A DNA stretch of 28,888 bases from Sediminicola sp047612485 (lineage in GTDB: Bacteria > Bacteroidota > Bacteroidia > Flavobacteriales > Flavobacteriaceae): positions 1-28,888 of the forward strand of contig JBLGAT010000031.1 of NCBI GenBank assembly GCA_047612485.1, written 5' to 3'. This document shows, in pieces, positions 1 to 8,094 of the stretch. How positions within the stretch are numbered: position 1 is the first letter of the stretch; each line of letters begins with the position of its first letter. The position numbers were made by a program, and so were the translations under genes. The notes beneath the pieces are model-generated. The model was given only the letters and a program-made list of their open reading frames with translations. It was not told the origin of the DNA and made no database searches.

Positions 1-484
1 TGTCGGAAAGGATAATACTGCCTGGCCTCGTTTTTGCAAGTACACTTTCAAAATAAGCATCATAACTTGTTTTGCCAGCATCGATAAAAACCAGATCAAA
101 AACCATATCTAATGTTGGCACTACATCCAGGGCATCACCCACATGTTGCACAATCCGAGGTCCAAAGCCACTCTTCTCAAAATATCGTCGCTGTATATCC
201 CCCAATTCCTCATTGATATCGATCGTATGCAACTTTCCATCCTTTTGCATGCCTTCGGCTAGGCATATGGCAGAATATCCGGTATAGGTGCCTATTTCAA
301 GTATATTCCTAGGAGCAATGAGCTTGGAGAGCATGCTCAACACCCTTCCTTGAAAATGCCCGGTGATCATTCTGGGCTGTATTACTTTTAGATGGGTTTC
401 CCTGGTGAGTTCTTGAAGCACCAACGGTTCGGGTTCGGAATGGTCGGCAATATATTTTTCCAATAATGGAGATAAGAAATGCAT
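1..484 (-). CDS. O-methyltransferase, class I SAM-dependent (partial, 3' end outside window)
   Basis: Only the first 161 codons are present; the gene runs off the left edge. The translation begins MHFLSPLLEKYIADHSEPEP and has the COMT-like/Methyltransf_3 layout: the SAM-binding motif EIGTYTGYS at residues 63-71, an acidic residue after the next strand (TIDINEE, about 88-94) that would hold the SAM ribose, and FIDAGK near 133-138, where this family binds a divalent metal. The expected role is transfer of a methyl group from SAM to a hydroxyl, often a catechol-like substrate; the real substrate cannot be read from the sequence. The ATG was chosen because an in-frame TAA lies about 20 bases upstream. 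It is divergent from the acetyltransferase gene across 85 bases. Confidence 0.85.
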   Translation of the reverse strand, partial: MHFLSPLLEKYIADHSEPEPLVLQELTRETHLKVIQPRMITGHFQGRVLSMLSKLIAPRNILEIGTYTGYSAICLAEGMQKDGKLHTIDINEELGDIQRRYFEKSGFGPRIVQHVGDALDVVPTLDMVFDLVFIDAGKTSYDAYFESVLAKTRPGSIILSD

Positions 485-491
485 GGAGACG

Positions 492-526
492 TTTTGGTAA
501 AATTATGGAATAATATGCTATTTTTG
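492..526 (+). promoter_or_regulatory. Bacteroidota-type promoter for the GNAT gene
   Basis: TTTTG at 492-496 and TATTTTTG at 519-526, separated by 22 bases, match the flavobacterial -33 TTG / -7 TAnnTTTG pattern. The -7 box ends 43 bases before the ATG. This is a motif match only. Confidence 0.5.
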
Positions 527-569
527 GTCAGCACCTACTATTGATTAATTCCCTAAAAAATAGCGGACA

Positions 570-1034
570 ATGGAAAAATTTACAAGTAGAAAGGCCACTA
601 TGGATGATTTGGAAATCCTGTTGGGGTTTGAGCAGGGCATAATAGTGGCAGAACGCCCTTTTGATCCTACGATTAAAAAGGATCCGGTTACGTATTACGA
701 TTTACGGGAATATATCCTCTCGGAGGATATAGAGGTGGTAGTGATAGAGGCCGATGGGATTGTGATTGCTTCGGGGTATGCCCTGATCAAAACTGCCCGA
801 CCCTATCTGAACCATGAGGAATACGCCTATTTAGGGTTTATGTATACCCATCCCGATTATAGGGGGAAAGGGGTCAATCAATTGGTTGTAGAGGAATTAA
901 AAAAATGGGCATCCACTAAAGGAATGAAAGAAATTAGATTGACCGTCTACGATGACAATATACCTGCCATCAAGGCTTATGAAAGGGTGGGGTTCAAAAA
1001 GCATATTATTGAAATGAGATTGAATACCCAATAA
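570..1034 (+). CDS. GNAT family N-acetyltransferase
   Basis: A 154-aa single-domain protein of the usual length for this family. The acetyl-CoA pyrophosphate loop is visible as HPDYRGKGVNQLV, with R98-G-K-G101-V at the start of the following helix, preceded by the strand EYAYLGFMYTHP. The C-terminal part, VYDDNIPAIKAYERVGF, is the classic GNAT motif B where the Tyr can act as general acid. It should transfer an acetyl group from acetyl-CoA to an amine, but the substrate is not evident. It sits 73 bases upstream of kynureninase on the same strand. However, kynU has its own promoter box in that gap, so a functional link is only a guess. Confidence 0.85.
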   Translation: MEKFTSRKATMDDLEILLGFEQGIIVAERPFDPTIKKDPVTYYDLREYILSEDIEVVVIEADGIVIASGYALIKTARPYLNHEEYAYLGFMYTHPDYRGKGVNQLVVEELKKWASTKGMKEIRLTVYDDNIPAIKAYERVGFKKHIIEMRLNTQ

Positions 1035-1065
1035 TACTAGCTAAATCTTACCTTAATATTAAGAA

Positions 1066-1093
1066 TTTGTTCTTTTTTGATATTGTATTTTTA
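1066..1093 (+). promoter_or_regulatory. Putative kynU promoter
   Basis: TTTG at 1066-1069 and the -7-like box TATTTTTA at 1086-1093, 16 bases apart, lie 14 bases before the kynU ATG. The 9-base string TATTTTTAC is identical in front of the kynurenine monooxygenase gene. Confidence 0.4.
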
Positions 1094-1107
1094 CAAAAAA
1101 CTACCCT

Positions 1108-2376
1108 ATGCAATTTAAAAATACCCTCGAATACGCTCAACAATTGGATGCAGAAGACAAGTTGCGTAGTTATCGTGACGAGTTTCATTTTCCTAAGGTA
1201 AATGGAAAGCAGGTCATCTATTTTACGGGCAACTCTCTGGGACTTCAGCCCAAACGGACACAAAAATTTGTGGATGAGGTAATGACCGATTGGAGAGAGC
1301 TGGCTGTGGAAGGACATTTTTATGCAGACAAGCCTTGGTGGGATTACCATGAAAGATTGGCTGCCCCTTTGGCAAAGGTAGTGGGCGCAAAACCGGAAGA
1401 AGTGACGGTAATGAACACGCTTACCGTGAACCTTCATTTATTGATGGTCTCTTTTTATAGGCCTACCAAAAAAAGGTATAAGATCATCTGCGAGGAAAAG
1501 GCATTTCCTTCCGATCAATATATGTTGCAGAGTCAAGTTCGGTACCATGGATATACCAGTGATGATGCCATTGTGGAAGTAAAGAAAAGGGATGGGGAGA
1601 ATTTTTGGAGGACCGAAGATATTTTGAAGACCATTGAGGAGGTTGGTGATGAGCTGGCCCTAGTGCTAATTGGAGGTGTCAATTACTATAACGGACAGGT
1701 GTTTGACATGGAGACCATTACCAAAGCGGGCAAGGAGCAAGGGGCCTTCGTGGGCTGGGATCTTGCACACGCCGCAGGAAATATAGAACTGAAGTTGCAC
1801 GATTGGGACGTAGATTTTGCTTCTTGGTGCAGTTATAAATATATGAACAGTGGCCCTGGCAATGCCTCAGGAGTATTTGTGAACGAACGCTATTTGGACC
1901 GTAAGGATATCCCCAGGTTCGAGGGGTGGTGGGGAACCAAAAGGGATACCCGTTTTTTGATGAAACCAGAATTTGAGCCCATGGAAAATGCAGATGCATG
2001 GCAATTGAGCAATGCACCAATTTTGTCCGTAGCCCCTTATTTGGCTTGTTTGGAACTCTTCGAAGAAGTGGGAATGGATGCACTTATAGAAAAGCGCAAC
2101 AAGATTACGGCCTATTTGGAATTCATACTCCACGAGATTGATAAGGAGGTAGAAAGCTCCTTCGAAATTATAACCCCTAAGGAACGCGGTTGCCAATTAT
2201 CGGTATTCTTGCATGGTGAAGGGCGACCATTATTCGATTATTTAATGGAAAATGGGGTCATTACAGATTGGCGTGAACCCAATGTAATACGACTGGCTCC
2301 AGCACCATTTTATTGTTCCTATGAGGATATGTACAGGTTTGGACAAATTTTAAAATCGGGTGTCTTAAAGAAATAA
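1108..2376 (+). CDS. kynU: Kynureninase
   Basis: A 422-aa cytosolic PLP enzyme that cleaves kynurenine or 3-hydroxykynurenine to (3-hydroxy)anthranilate and alanine in tryptophan breakdown. The fold-type I aminotransferase signature is clear: D218-L-A-H221-A-A-G-N (ring-nitrogen Asp and His) followed by the Schiff-base lysine K244 in CSYKYMNSGPG. The D-H and H-K spacings (3 and 23) equal those of human kynureninase. Other family marks are YFTGNSLGLQPK near the N-terminus and FEGWWGTKRDTRF. The length is normal. Kynurenine 3-monooxygenase lies 6.5 kb downstream on the same strand, so two consecutive pathway steps are close but not in one operon. A transporter gene follows within 32 bases. Confidence 0.96.
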   Translation: MQFKNTLEYAQQLDAEDKLRSYRDEFHFPKVNGKQVIYFTGNSLGLQPKRTQKFVDEVMTDWRELAVEGHFYADKPWWDYHERLAAPLAKVVGAKPEEVTVMNTLTVNLHLLMVSFYRPTKKRYKIICEEKAFPSDQYMLQSQVRYHGYTSDDAIVEVKKRDGENFWRTEDILKTIEEVGDELALVLIGGVNYYNGQVFDMETITKAGKEQGAFVGWDLAHAAGNIELKLHDWDVDFASWCSYKYMNSGPGNASGVFVNERYLDRKDIPRFEGWWGTKRDTRFLMKPEFEPMENADAWQLSNAPILSVAPYLACLELFEEVGMDALIEKRNKITAYLEFILHEIDKEVESSFEIITPKERGCQLSVFLHGEGRPLFDYLMENGVITDWREPNVIRLAPAPFYCSYEDMYRFGQILKSGVLKK

Positions 2377-2378
2377 GG

Positions 2379-2386
2379 TATTTTTG
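2379..2386 (+). promoter_or_regulatory. -7 promoter box before the MFS gene
   Basis: TATTTTTG matches TAnnTTTG and begins 2 bases after the kynU stop, 22 bases before the MFS ATG. No good -33 box is visible, and the box is partly inside a small GGTATTT/AAATACC hairpin. It suggests that the transporter can be transcribed on its own. Confidence 0.3.
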
Positions 2387-2408
2387 GCCATTAAATACCC
2401 TTTGGTCC

Positions 2409-3554
2409 ATGAAATCATTACGGCTCATCCTTTCCAATCCAAGATATTTTGCCCCTGCATGGGCCTTTGCCAGCCTTAATATCCTTTTTGGTACCTGGGC
2501 CATTTATATTCCCCAAGTAAAAGGAGATCTGGGGATAGATAAGGCAAGTCTGGGATTGGCGTTATTTTTCCTTTCCCTTGGAAATTTCACCATTTTCCCT
2601 GTGGCTTCCAGAATCATTAATACGATAGGGGTAGGGAAGGCTACATGGTACGGCGTACTTATAATATGTATTACTGCCATACTGCCTTTTTTGGCACCCA
2701 ATTATTTCGGTTTGCTGGGAGGTCTCTTTTTTTATGGTGCGGCCAACGGTTTTTTGGATATTTCCATGAACACCTTGGTCACTGAAATTGAGAAGGAGGA
2801 TGGCCAAAATTTCATGTCGGCTGCCCACGGCTTTTTTAGTCTTGGCGGGGTTTTGGCAGGGTTGGGCAGTTTTATGATTTTGTCCTTGGACAACCCAATA
2901 GTGCATATCGTCCTAGCGGTCCTATTGGTGCTTGGGGTCAACGTTTTTTTCTACAAGAATTATGTCCATATTGTTTCTCCCCGCTTAGAAATTGAACCGT
3001 TTAAATTAAAAAATTTAAGGCCGTTACTGTTAATTGGAGTGGTCTCCTTTTTGATCATGGGCAGTGAAGGGGCCATTGTGGATTGGAGTGGTATTTTTTT
3101 ACAGGAAATAAGCAATGCCCCGATATCACTAATAGGAACAGGATTTTTAGCCTTCTCCGTAACAATGACCTTGGGTAGGTTTTTGGGAGATAGCATCAGT
3201 GCCAAAATAGGTTCCGTAAAAATAGTTGGCCTCGGGGCATTGGTGGCCATAATGGGGTATTTTATGGTTTTGACCACCAATATGTACTTGGCCATAATTG
3301 GTTTCGCCTTTATCGGATTGGGATTTTCGTCGATTGTCCCCGAGCTTTTCCGTATAGGGGGGAACATCAAAGGGGTTAAAACATCCCAAGGCGTTGCCTT
3401 TATTGCTGGCACCGGGGTCTCTGGATTCCTTTTGGGCCCTGTAATTCTTGGCTATTTAGCAGAGTCCTCTTCCTTAAAACTAAGCTTTATAACCCTACTA
3501 GGGTGTTGCATCGTTGTTTTGTTCGCAACCTTCGCCTTAAGAAAAAAGAAGTGA
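2409..3554 (+). CDS. MFS transporter (YbjJ-like)
   Basis: A 381-aa, strongly hydrophobic protein with about 12 predicted membrane segments, the normal MFS size. The first helix region (FGTWAIYIPQVKGDLGID) and the stretch GAANGFLDISMNTLVTEIE resemble YbjJ/FucP-type transporters. A conserved-looking ISMN and SAAHGFFSLGG block lies between helices 4 and 5. It starts 32 bases after kynU on the same strand, so it may be co-expressed and could move a tryptophan or kynurenine metabolite, but that is inference from position. The substrate cannot be predicted from the sequence; sugars or small acids are equally possible. Confidence 0.85.
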   Translation: MKSLRLILSNPRYFAPAWAFASLNILFGTWAIYIPQVKGDLGIDKASLGLALFFLSLGNFTIFPVASRIINTIGVGKATWYGVLIICITAILPFLAPNYFGLLGGLFFYGAANGFLDISMNTLVTEIEKEDGQNFMSAAHGFFSLGGVLAGLGSFMILSLDNPIVHIVLAVLLVLGVNVFFYKNYVHIVSPRLEIEPFKLKNLRPLLLIGVVSFLIMGSEGAIVDWSGIFLQEISNAPISLIGTGFLAFSVTMTLGRFLGDSISAKIGSVKIVGLGALVAIMGYFMVLTTNMYLAIIGFAFIGLGFSSIVPELFRIGGNIKGVKTSQGVAFIAGTGVSGFLLGPVILGYLAESSSLKLSFITLLGCCIVVLFATFALRKKK

Positions 3555-3563
3555 GCTTATGGC

Positions 3564-4244
3564 TTACTCGGTGACGGCCTTGATGTTGGTAAAATAAAGT
3601 TTAAAGCTCCCATCTTTGTTCTGGTGCATTCTGGCTATTTTTAAGCCATCCGCATCCATGTAATCCTCCCAAGTGGTCATGGTGGAGGGCTCAGGAGCAT
3701 TTCCTTTTCTAAAGACCCATTCTTTGATGACATAGTCATCGCCAAAATAAAAATCATAGGCGTCCCCAGGAGTGTATCCACCTTCATTGCCATAAACAAT
3801 GGTCAATTTTTGCATTGGGGCATTGCTAATTGGTGAAATCGCCTCAGTATTATGTTCAAAAGAGAAATTGGCCTTGTCCCAAACTAGGTTATATGGGGCC
3901 AACAACCAGTATTTATCATTTATAAATCCACCATCTGCCTTCACGGACAAGCTATCCACACTTTTTCTATTGTAAGAAAGAGTATCTGTGGCACTCATGG
4001 ACGTAACCTCGTTGGTTTTTGTATTCCAGATCCAAGAACGTTCAAAATGGGTGGTATCCCTATCTACGTTGAAAGTAAATTCCAATTCCTTTAAATTATT
4101 CCATTTCTCAATACCGTGGGCATTGGCCACTTTTTCCAAAATGGTCAGTTCAGTTACTTCCGGTTGTGTTTCTTTTTTTTTATCAGTCTTACAGCTTACG
4201 AAGAGTGCAGTAACTATGACAAAAAGGAAGGTATATTTTCTCAT
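3564..4244 (-). CDS. Lipoprotein of unknown function (possibly DUF6503-like)
   Basis: A 226-aa protein with a lipoprotein signal peptide: MRKYTFLFVIVTALFVSC, lipobox FVSC with acylated C18, then a charged KTDKKKE linker. The mature part has KVANAHGIEKWNNLKELEFTF, a pattern seen in Bacteroidota lipoproteins of the DUF6503 type (from memory, not checked). After that it looks like a beta-rich domain of the LolA/outer-membrane-lipoprotein sort. An upstream in-frame start would add 25 residues before the signal peptide and is rejected. A clear TATATTTG box precedes the chosen start. It is convergent with the MFS gene, the stops 9 bases apart. No function is assigned. Confidence 0.75.
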   Translation of the reverse strand: MRKYTFLFVIVTALFVSCKTDKKKETQPEVTELTILEKVANAHGIEKWNNLKELEFTFNVDRDTTHFERSWIWNTKTNEVTSMSATDTLSYNRKSVDSLSVKADGGFINDKYWLLAPYNLVWDKANFSFEHNTEAISPISNAPMQKLTIVYGNEGGYTPGDAYDFYFGDDYVIKEWVFRKGNAPEPSTMTTWEDYMDADGLKIARMHQNKDGSFKLYFTNIKAVTE

Positions 4245-4260
4245 ATTATTTAACTTTTCA

Positions 4261-4268
4261 CAAATATA
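4261..4268 (-). promoter_or_regulatory. -7 promoter box for the lipoprotein gene
   Basis: The minus strand reads TATATTTG, a perfect TAnnTTTG match, 16 bases upstream of the lipoprotein ATG. No convincing -33 TTG was found at the right distance. It also supports the internal start chosen for that gene. Confidence 0.45.
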
Positions 4269-4335
4269 AATTCTTTTAGGTATATATTTGAGAAATCGCT
4301 GGGTTTGTTGGGATAACAAATCCCAAGAAATTGAT

Positions 4336-4343
4336 TATTTTTG
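4336..4343 (+). promoter_or_regulatory. -7 promoter box for the ClpP-like gene
   Basis: TATTTTTG matches TAnnTTTG and lies 22 bases before the ATG. TTTG/TTG candidates at 4304-4310 are about 25 bases away, slightly far for a -33 box. Confidence 0.4.
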
Positions 4344-4365
4344 GATGTAATAAAGAAAACTAACA

Positions 4366-4914
4366 ATGAGTTCGAAAAAAGGTAAGATACAAGAAGCTAT
4401 AGATGAAAAGTTACTGGACGAAAGAAAAGTGTTTCTATGGGGAATGGTCGATGACGATTCTGCAAAACATGTAATTGACCGTCTGTTATATTTGGATTTA
4501 CAGAACAATAAAGAAATACAATTGGTCATCAATAGTCCTGGGGGATATGTTACCTCTGGGTTTGCTATATATGATACCATTAAATCATTGAAAAGTCCGG
4601 TTTCTACCGTTTGTTCGGGATTGGCGGCTTCAATGGGTTCTATTTTATTGTCGGCAGGAAAAAAAGGAAGACGATTTATTCAGCCACATGCCCAGGTGAT
4701 GATTCACCAGCCTAGTGGTGGGGCAAGGGGACAAGCTTCCAACATAGAAATTCAGGCCCGTGAAATACTGAAGACCCGTGAGCTTAGTGCCCATATTTTG
4801 GCTGATAACTGTGGTCAGAAATTTGAAAAAGTGAGGAAAGATTTTGATAGGGATTTTTGGATGAACGCCAAGGAATCCTTGGAGTACGGTATAGTAGATG
4901 GAATTTTAGAATAA
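4366..4914 (+). CDS. ClpP-like ATP-dependent protease proteolytic subunit
   Basis: A 182-aa serine peptidase of family S14. All three catalytic residues can be placed: S89 in GLAASMGS, H114 in VMIHQPSGG, and D163 in FDRDFWMNAKESLEYG, aligning with S97, H122 and D171 of E. coli ClpP. The oxyanion-loop region NSPGGYVTSG is present. It should form a barrel that degrades proteins unfolded by ClpX or ClpA/C partners in the cytosol. It is shorter than E. coli ClpP (207 aa) and starts directly with MSSKKGK, with no obvious propeptide. No clpX or trigger-factor gene is next to it, so this is probably a second, stand-alone ClpP paralogue. A strong terminator follows. Confidence 0.9.
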   Translation: MSSKKGKIQEAIDEKLLDERKVFLWGMVDDDSAKHVIDRLLYLDLQNNKEIQLVINSPGGYVTSGFAIYDTIKSLKSPVSTVCSGLAASMGSILLSAGKKGRRFIQPHAQVMIHQPSGGARGQASNIEIQAREILKTRELSAHILADNCGQKFEKVRKDFDRDFWMNAKESLEYGIVDGILE

Positions 4915-4935
4915 TTCCTGGAATCATATTATGTG

Positions 4936-4970
4936 AAAAGTCCTTTCCAAAACATTGGGAAGGACTTTTT
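4936..4970 (+). terminator. Intrinsic terminator after the ClpP-like gene
   Basis: AAAAGTCCTT pairs with AAGGACTTTT around a loop of about 14 bases, and the second arm runs into five T residues. It starts 21 bases after the stop codon. Confidence 0.75.
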
Positions 4971-5067
4971 CTATATATAGACGCCTAAGCGGAAAAATTA
5001 GTATATATACGTTTGGTCTTTTACTTTTGGATGAAAGAGATCTAAAAAAAATAAACGAATTATGTGA

Positions 5068-6600
5068 TTAGAATTTTTCTGGGTGCTCAATTATATGTTG
5101 GGCCCTTTCCTTTAAAGCTTCCATTTCCGTTTTGTCTTTTTTATCCAAGAGGTTCATCATCATTCCCATACGGGGATTGTTTTTAAAATGTGCTTTCTTT
5201 TCATCTAAGAAGTTCCAGTACAGGGCATTGAACGGACAAGCATTATCTCCTGTTTTTTGGGTATGGCTGTAGTGACAATCGGAACAGTAATTACTCATTT
5301 TATTGATGTAATTCGCACTGCTTACATAGGGTTTGGTGGCTACAATACCCCCATCGGCGAATTGACTCATACCTCTTGTATTGGTGATCTCCACCCATTC
5401 AATGGCATCTATATATATCCCCAAATACCAGGCATCTACGGCATCTGGATGGGTTTGTGTTAGCAGTGCATAGTTTCCTGTGATCATCAATCGCTGAATA
5501 TGGTGGGCATAAGAGGTTTCCAAACTTTGTTTTATTGCATGTTGCAAACAATTCATTTTGGTTTCTCCTGTCCAAAAGAAATCGGGAAGTTTGTTGTGGT
5601 TGTCCAATTCGTTCTTTTTCTTGTATTGGGGCATTTCCTTCCAATAGATGCCGCGCATGTATTCCCGCCACCCTAGAATCTGCCTAACAAAGCCTTCCAC
5701 TTGTGAAATATGGATTTGGTCACTTTGGTCGTAAAAATGTTCCAATACCTTTTCAATTACTTCCTTGGGGGATACCATCTTACTGTTCAAGGCAAAGGAA
5801 AGTCTGGAATGGAAAAGGTAATACTCCTCTGTATGCAGGGCATCTTGGTAGTCCCCAAAATGGATCAATAGGTTTTTACAGAAGTAGTTCAGAACAGAAA
5901 GGGCATCTGCTCTGGAGGTTGGCCAGTTAAAACTATCGGTCTTTATGCTTCCAATGGTTTTTATCCCAGAGGCCTGAATTTCATGGACCAAAGCGGTTAC
6001 GTCTTTTCTAAAACCTCTTTCGTGTGGAATTATCGGATCTCCTTTCCATTTTTTTCGATTGCTCTGGTCAAAGTTCCATTTACCGCCATCAGGCTGCCCG
6101 TTGACCATCATGATATCATGCTTCTTGCGCATCATTCGGTAAAAGGATTCCATGATCAATTGTTTTTTGCCTTCAAAAAAATCCTTTAGTTCATAACGGG
6201 AAGTGTAAAAATGTTCACTATCATGTGCTTCTGAAGCAATAGAAAGCTCCTGGCAAATACCCAATAATTGCTGGTCCAAACGATACTCATCCGGCCATTG
6301 GTATTCAAACTTATCTGCATTGGTTATTTCTACCTGGCATTTTATAATATTATCCAATGTCTGGGGGTTATCTAGGTCATTGATGTTGAGGTAGATGACC
6401 TGATGCCCTTTTTCCTTTAAATCCTTCGAGAATTCCCTCATGGATAGGAAAAAGGCCACTACTTTTTGGATATGGTGGGTAACATAATCTGTTTCCTGCC
6501 GCATCTCGGCCATAAGATAGGTGACGTTTGGGTCCACAGTATCAAACCACGAGTGCTTTATGTTCAACTGGTCCCCTAAGATTAATCGTAATATCTTCAT
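5068..6600 (-). CDS. Cryptochrome/photolyase-related protein, Fe-S (6-4) photolyase type (PhrB/FeS-BCP)
   Basis: A 510-aa flavoprotein of the FeS-BCP class, which repairs UV (6-4) photoproducts or senses light using FAD, a ribolumazine-type antenna and a [4Fe-4S] cluster. The N-terminus MKILRLILGDQLN is the DPRP signature (the GDQL box). The four cluster cysteines are C351, C439, C442 and C455, with gaps of 88, 3 and 13, the same spacing as recalled for Agrobacterium PhrB (350, 438, 441, 454). The FAD-site region includes VRQILGWREYMRGIYW and MSQFADGGIVATKPYVSS. It is the last gene of the minus-strand operon, 22 bases after CRY-DASH. Repair and signalling roles cannot be separated from sequence alone. 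Confidence 0.93.
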   Translation of the reverse strand: MKILRLILGDQLNIKHSWFDTVDPNVTYLMAEMRQETDYVTHHIQKVVAFFLSMREFSKDLKEKGHQVIYLNINDLDNPQTLDNIIKCQVEITNADKFEYQWPDEYRLDQQLLGICQELSIASEAHDSEHFYTSRYELKDFFEGKKQLIMESFYRMMRKKHDIMMVNGQPDGGKWNFDQSNRKKWKGDPIIPHERGFRKDVTALVHEIQASGIKTIGSIKTDSFNWPTSRADALSVLNYFCKNLLIHFGDYQDALHTEEYYLFHSRLSFALNSKMVSPKEVIEKVLEHFYDQSDQIHISQVEGFVRQILGWREYMRGIYWKEMPQYKKKNELDNHNKLPDFFWTGETKMNCLQHAIKQSLETSYAHHIQRLMITGNYALLTQTHPDAVDAWYLGIYIDAIEWVEITNTRGMSQFADGGIVATKPYVSSANYINKMSNYCSDCHYSHTQKTGDNACPFNALYWNFLDEKKAHFKNNPRMGMMMNLLDKKDKTEMEALKERAQHIIEHPEKF

Positions 6601-6622
6601 TCTACTATATTAAAGTGTACTA

Positions 6623-7924
6623 TTAAAACAAGGTTTCCTGCAGCCATAATTTTTGAAACTTTCCTGTTGGGTCATACATTTCGGTTTGTCTCCCAATATT
6701 GAATTTCCGATCTCGGGGGTCGTTGCCCACACCACTATTGTACATCCAGTTTCCCCAATTGCTGTGCACATCGTAATCTATCAGCATACTTTCAAAATAA
6801 GCTGCCCCTACACGCCAATCCTGACATATTTCTTTAGACCAATAACTAGCGACGTTTTGTCTGCCCCGATTGCTCATCCAACCAGTTAGGGCCAATTCCA
6901 GCATGTTGGCATTAACAAATGGATATTTGGTATTCCCGGAAATCCATTGGGCCCTAAGGCTTTCGTCCATACTCCATTCGTATTGCTTGTTGAGGAGACC
7001 TCCGATTTGGAAAATCTTATTTCCGTGCTTCAGGGAAACATATTTAAAATAATCGCGCCACATGAGTTCAAAGATGAGCCAATAGGTATCTTCATTTTTT
7101 TGTATTTCCCGTTCAAAGCGTTTTACTTCCCAATAGATGGTTCGGGGAGAAATGCTGCCATTGGCCAACCAAGCCGATAGTTTGGAGCTGTAAGCCTCAC
7201 CCACTAGGCCATTTCTTGTTTTTTTATAGATGGCCAAGTTTTTGGTTTCCCAAAAATAATTGTGGATTCGTACTAGGGCTTGTGTTTCCCCTCCTTCAAA
7301 GGAAAAGGCAGATCTCCTGTCCATTGTGAATGACGCCAAGCCTAGATCTTCAAGGGTTGGCACCGAGGTAGAATTGCCTAGCAGGTTTTCAGGGAGCCTG
7401 GCTTTCAGTTCTGGAAGGCAGGGTCTTATTTGGGAATATTCTTCACACCTTTTACGAAAGGAGGTGAATACCTCTGGAATATTTTTGAAGCCGTCGTAGG
7501 GGATGTCGTCCGGGTGAAATAGAAATTGATCATAACTTTCCTTTAAGCGAATTGTTGCGGGTAATTTAGAGGATACAGCGGTAAGGATCTTGTTTTCTTC
7601 CAATGTCCATTCCTTTTGAAGATAAATGTTACCTATGTTAAATTCACTGGCCAAGGAAGGGATAATCTCTTCTGGTCGCTGATGATATACAAAGAGAGGA
7701 ATGTTGCGTTTTTCGAGATTGTTCTTGAGATCAACAACAGATTCCAATAAGAATTTGGCCCTATATTTTTCGATCTTTTTAAATCCGAAAGGTCCATGAT
7801 CAAAATTTCTGGGATCAAAACAATACACCCCGATCACCTTGTGATCCGTGTCAGCACAAGCTTGGGAAAGGGATAGGTTGTCTTTAATTCTCAAATCATT
7901 TCTAAACCAGACTAAATTGTTCAT
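6623..7924 (-). CDS. Cryptochrome DASH (CRY-DASH)
   Basis: A 433-aa FAD/MTHF photoreceptor of the photolyase superfamily; DASH members repair cyclobutane dimers in single-stranded or looped DNA and may also signal. The antenna domain starts NLVWFRNDLRIKDN. The FAD domain carries LMWRDYFKYVSLKHGNKIF, GWMSNRGRQNVASYW, DWRVGAAYFESMLIDYDV and SNWGNWMYNSGVGNDPR, all typical of DASH, and it ends in the expected YDPTGKFQKLWL. The length is normal, without the long tail of plant forms. The start is the ATG at 7924; a TTG one codon earlier is less likely. It lies 35 bases after the DUF2256 gene and 22 bases before the Fe-S photolyase gene. Confidence 0.95.
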   Translation of the reverse strand: MNNLVWFRNDLRIKDNLSLSQACADTDHKVIGVYCFDPRNFDHGPFGFKKIEKYRAKFLLESVVDLKNNLEKRNIPLFVYHQRPEEIIPSLASEFNIGNIYLQKEWTLEENKILTAVSSKLPATIRLKESYDQFLFHPDDIPYDGFKNIPEVFTSFRKRCEEYSQIRPCLPELKARLPENLLGNSTSVPTLEDLGLASFTMDRRSAFSFEGGETQALVRIHNYFWETKNLAIYKKTRNGLVGEAYSSKLSAWLANGSISPRTIYWEVKRFEREIQKNEDTYWLIFELMWRDYFKYVSLKHGNKIFQIGGLLNKQYEWSMDESLRAQWISGNTKYPFVNANMLELALTGWMSNRGRQNVASYWSKEICQDWRVGAAYFESMLIDYDVHSNWGNWMYNSGVGNDPRDRKFNIGRQTEMYDPTGKFQKLWLQETLF

Positions 7925-7959
7925 CAAAGGCTATGATTGTTTGGTGTAAGGGTTTGTAT

Positions 7960-8094
7960 TTATTTATTACGTCGACAACGCTCACTGCAATATTTTACTT
8001 CTTCCCAATTCTTTTCCCATTTTTTTCTCCACGAAAAGGGGAGGCCACAGGTGGAACAAATTTTACTGGCCAAATGCGGTTTTTTATGCGCCAT
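7960..8094 (-). CDS. DUF2256-type small zinc-finger-like protein
   Basis: A 44-aa open frame on the minus strand that begins MAHKKPHLASKICSTCGLPF. Four cysteines form a C13-x2-C16 ... C36-x3-C40 pattern, with FSWRKKWEKNWEEVKYC between them and a basic end, RCRRNK. This matches the DUF2256 family as I know it, small proteins that sit beside or are fused to cryptochrome/photolyase-like proteins. The start overlaps the end of the flavin reductase gene by 11 bases, so translation is probably coupled, and CRY-DASH follows. The role is unknown; a zinc-binding accessory to the photolyases is a reasonable guess. Its size makes it easy to miss in automatic annotation. Confidence 0.88.
   Translation of the reverse strand: MAHKKPHLASKICSTCGLPFSWRKKWEKNWEEVKYCSERCRRNK

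Noticed and set aside
1048..1437. A 129-aa minus-strand frame overlapping the start of kynU
   Set aside because: It lies opposite kynureninase codons and has no recognisable family; typical antisense shadow.
4245..4319. 25-residue extension before the lipoprotein signal peptide
   Set aside because: It would bury the lipobox signal behind a charged segment, and it spans the -7 promoter box.
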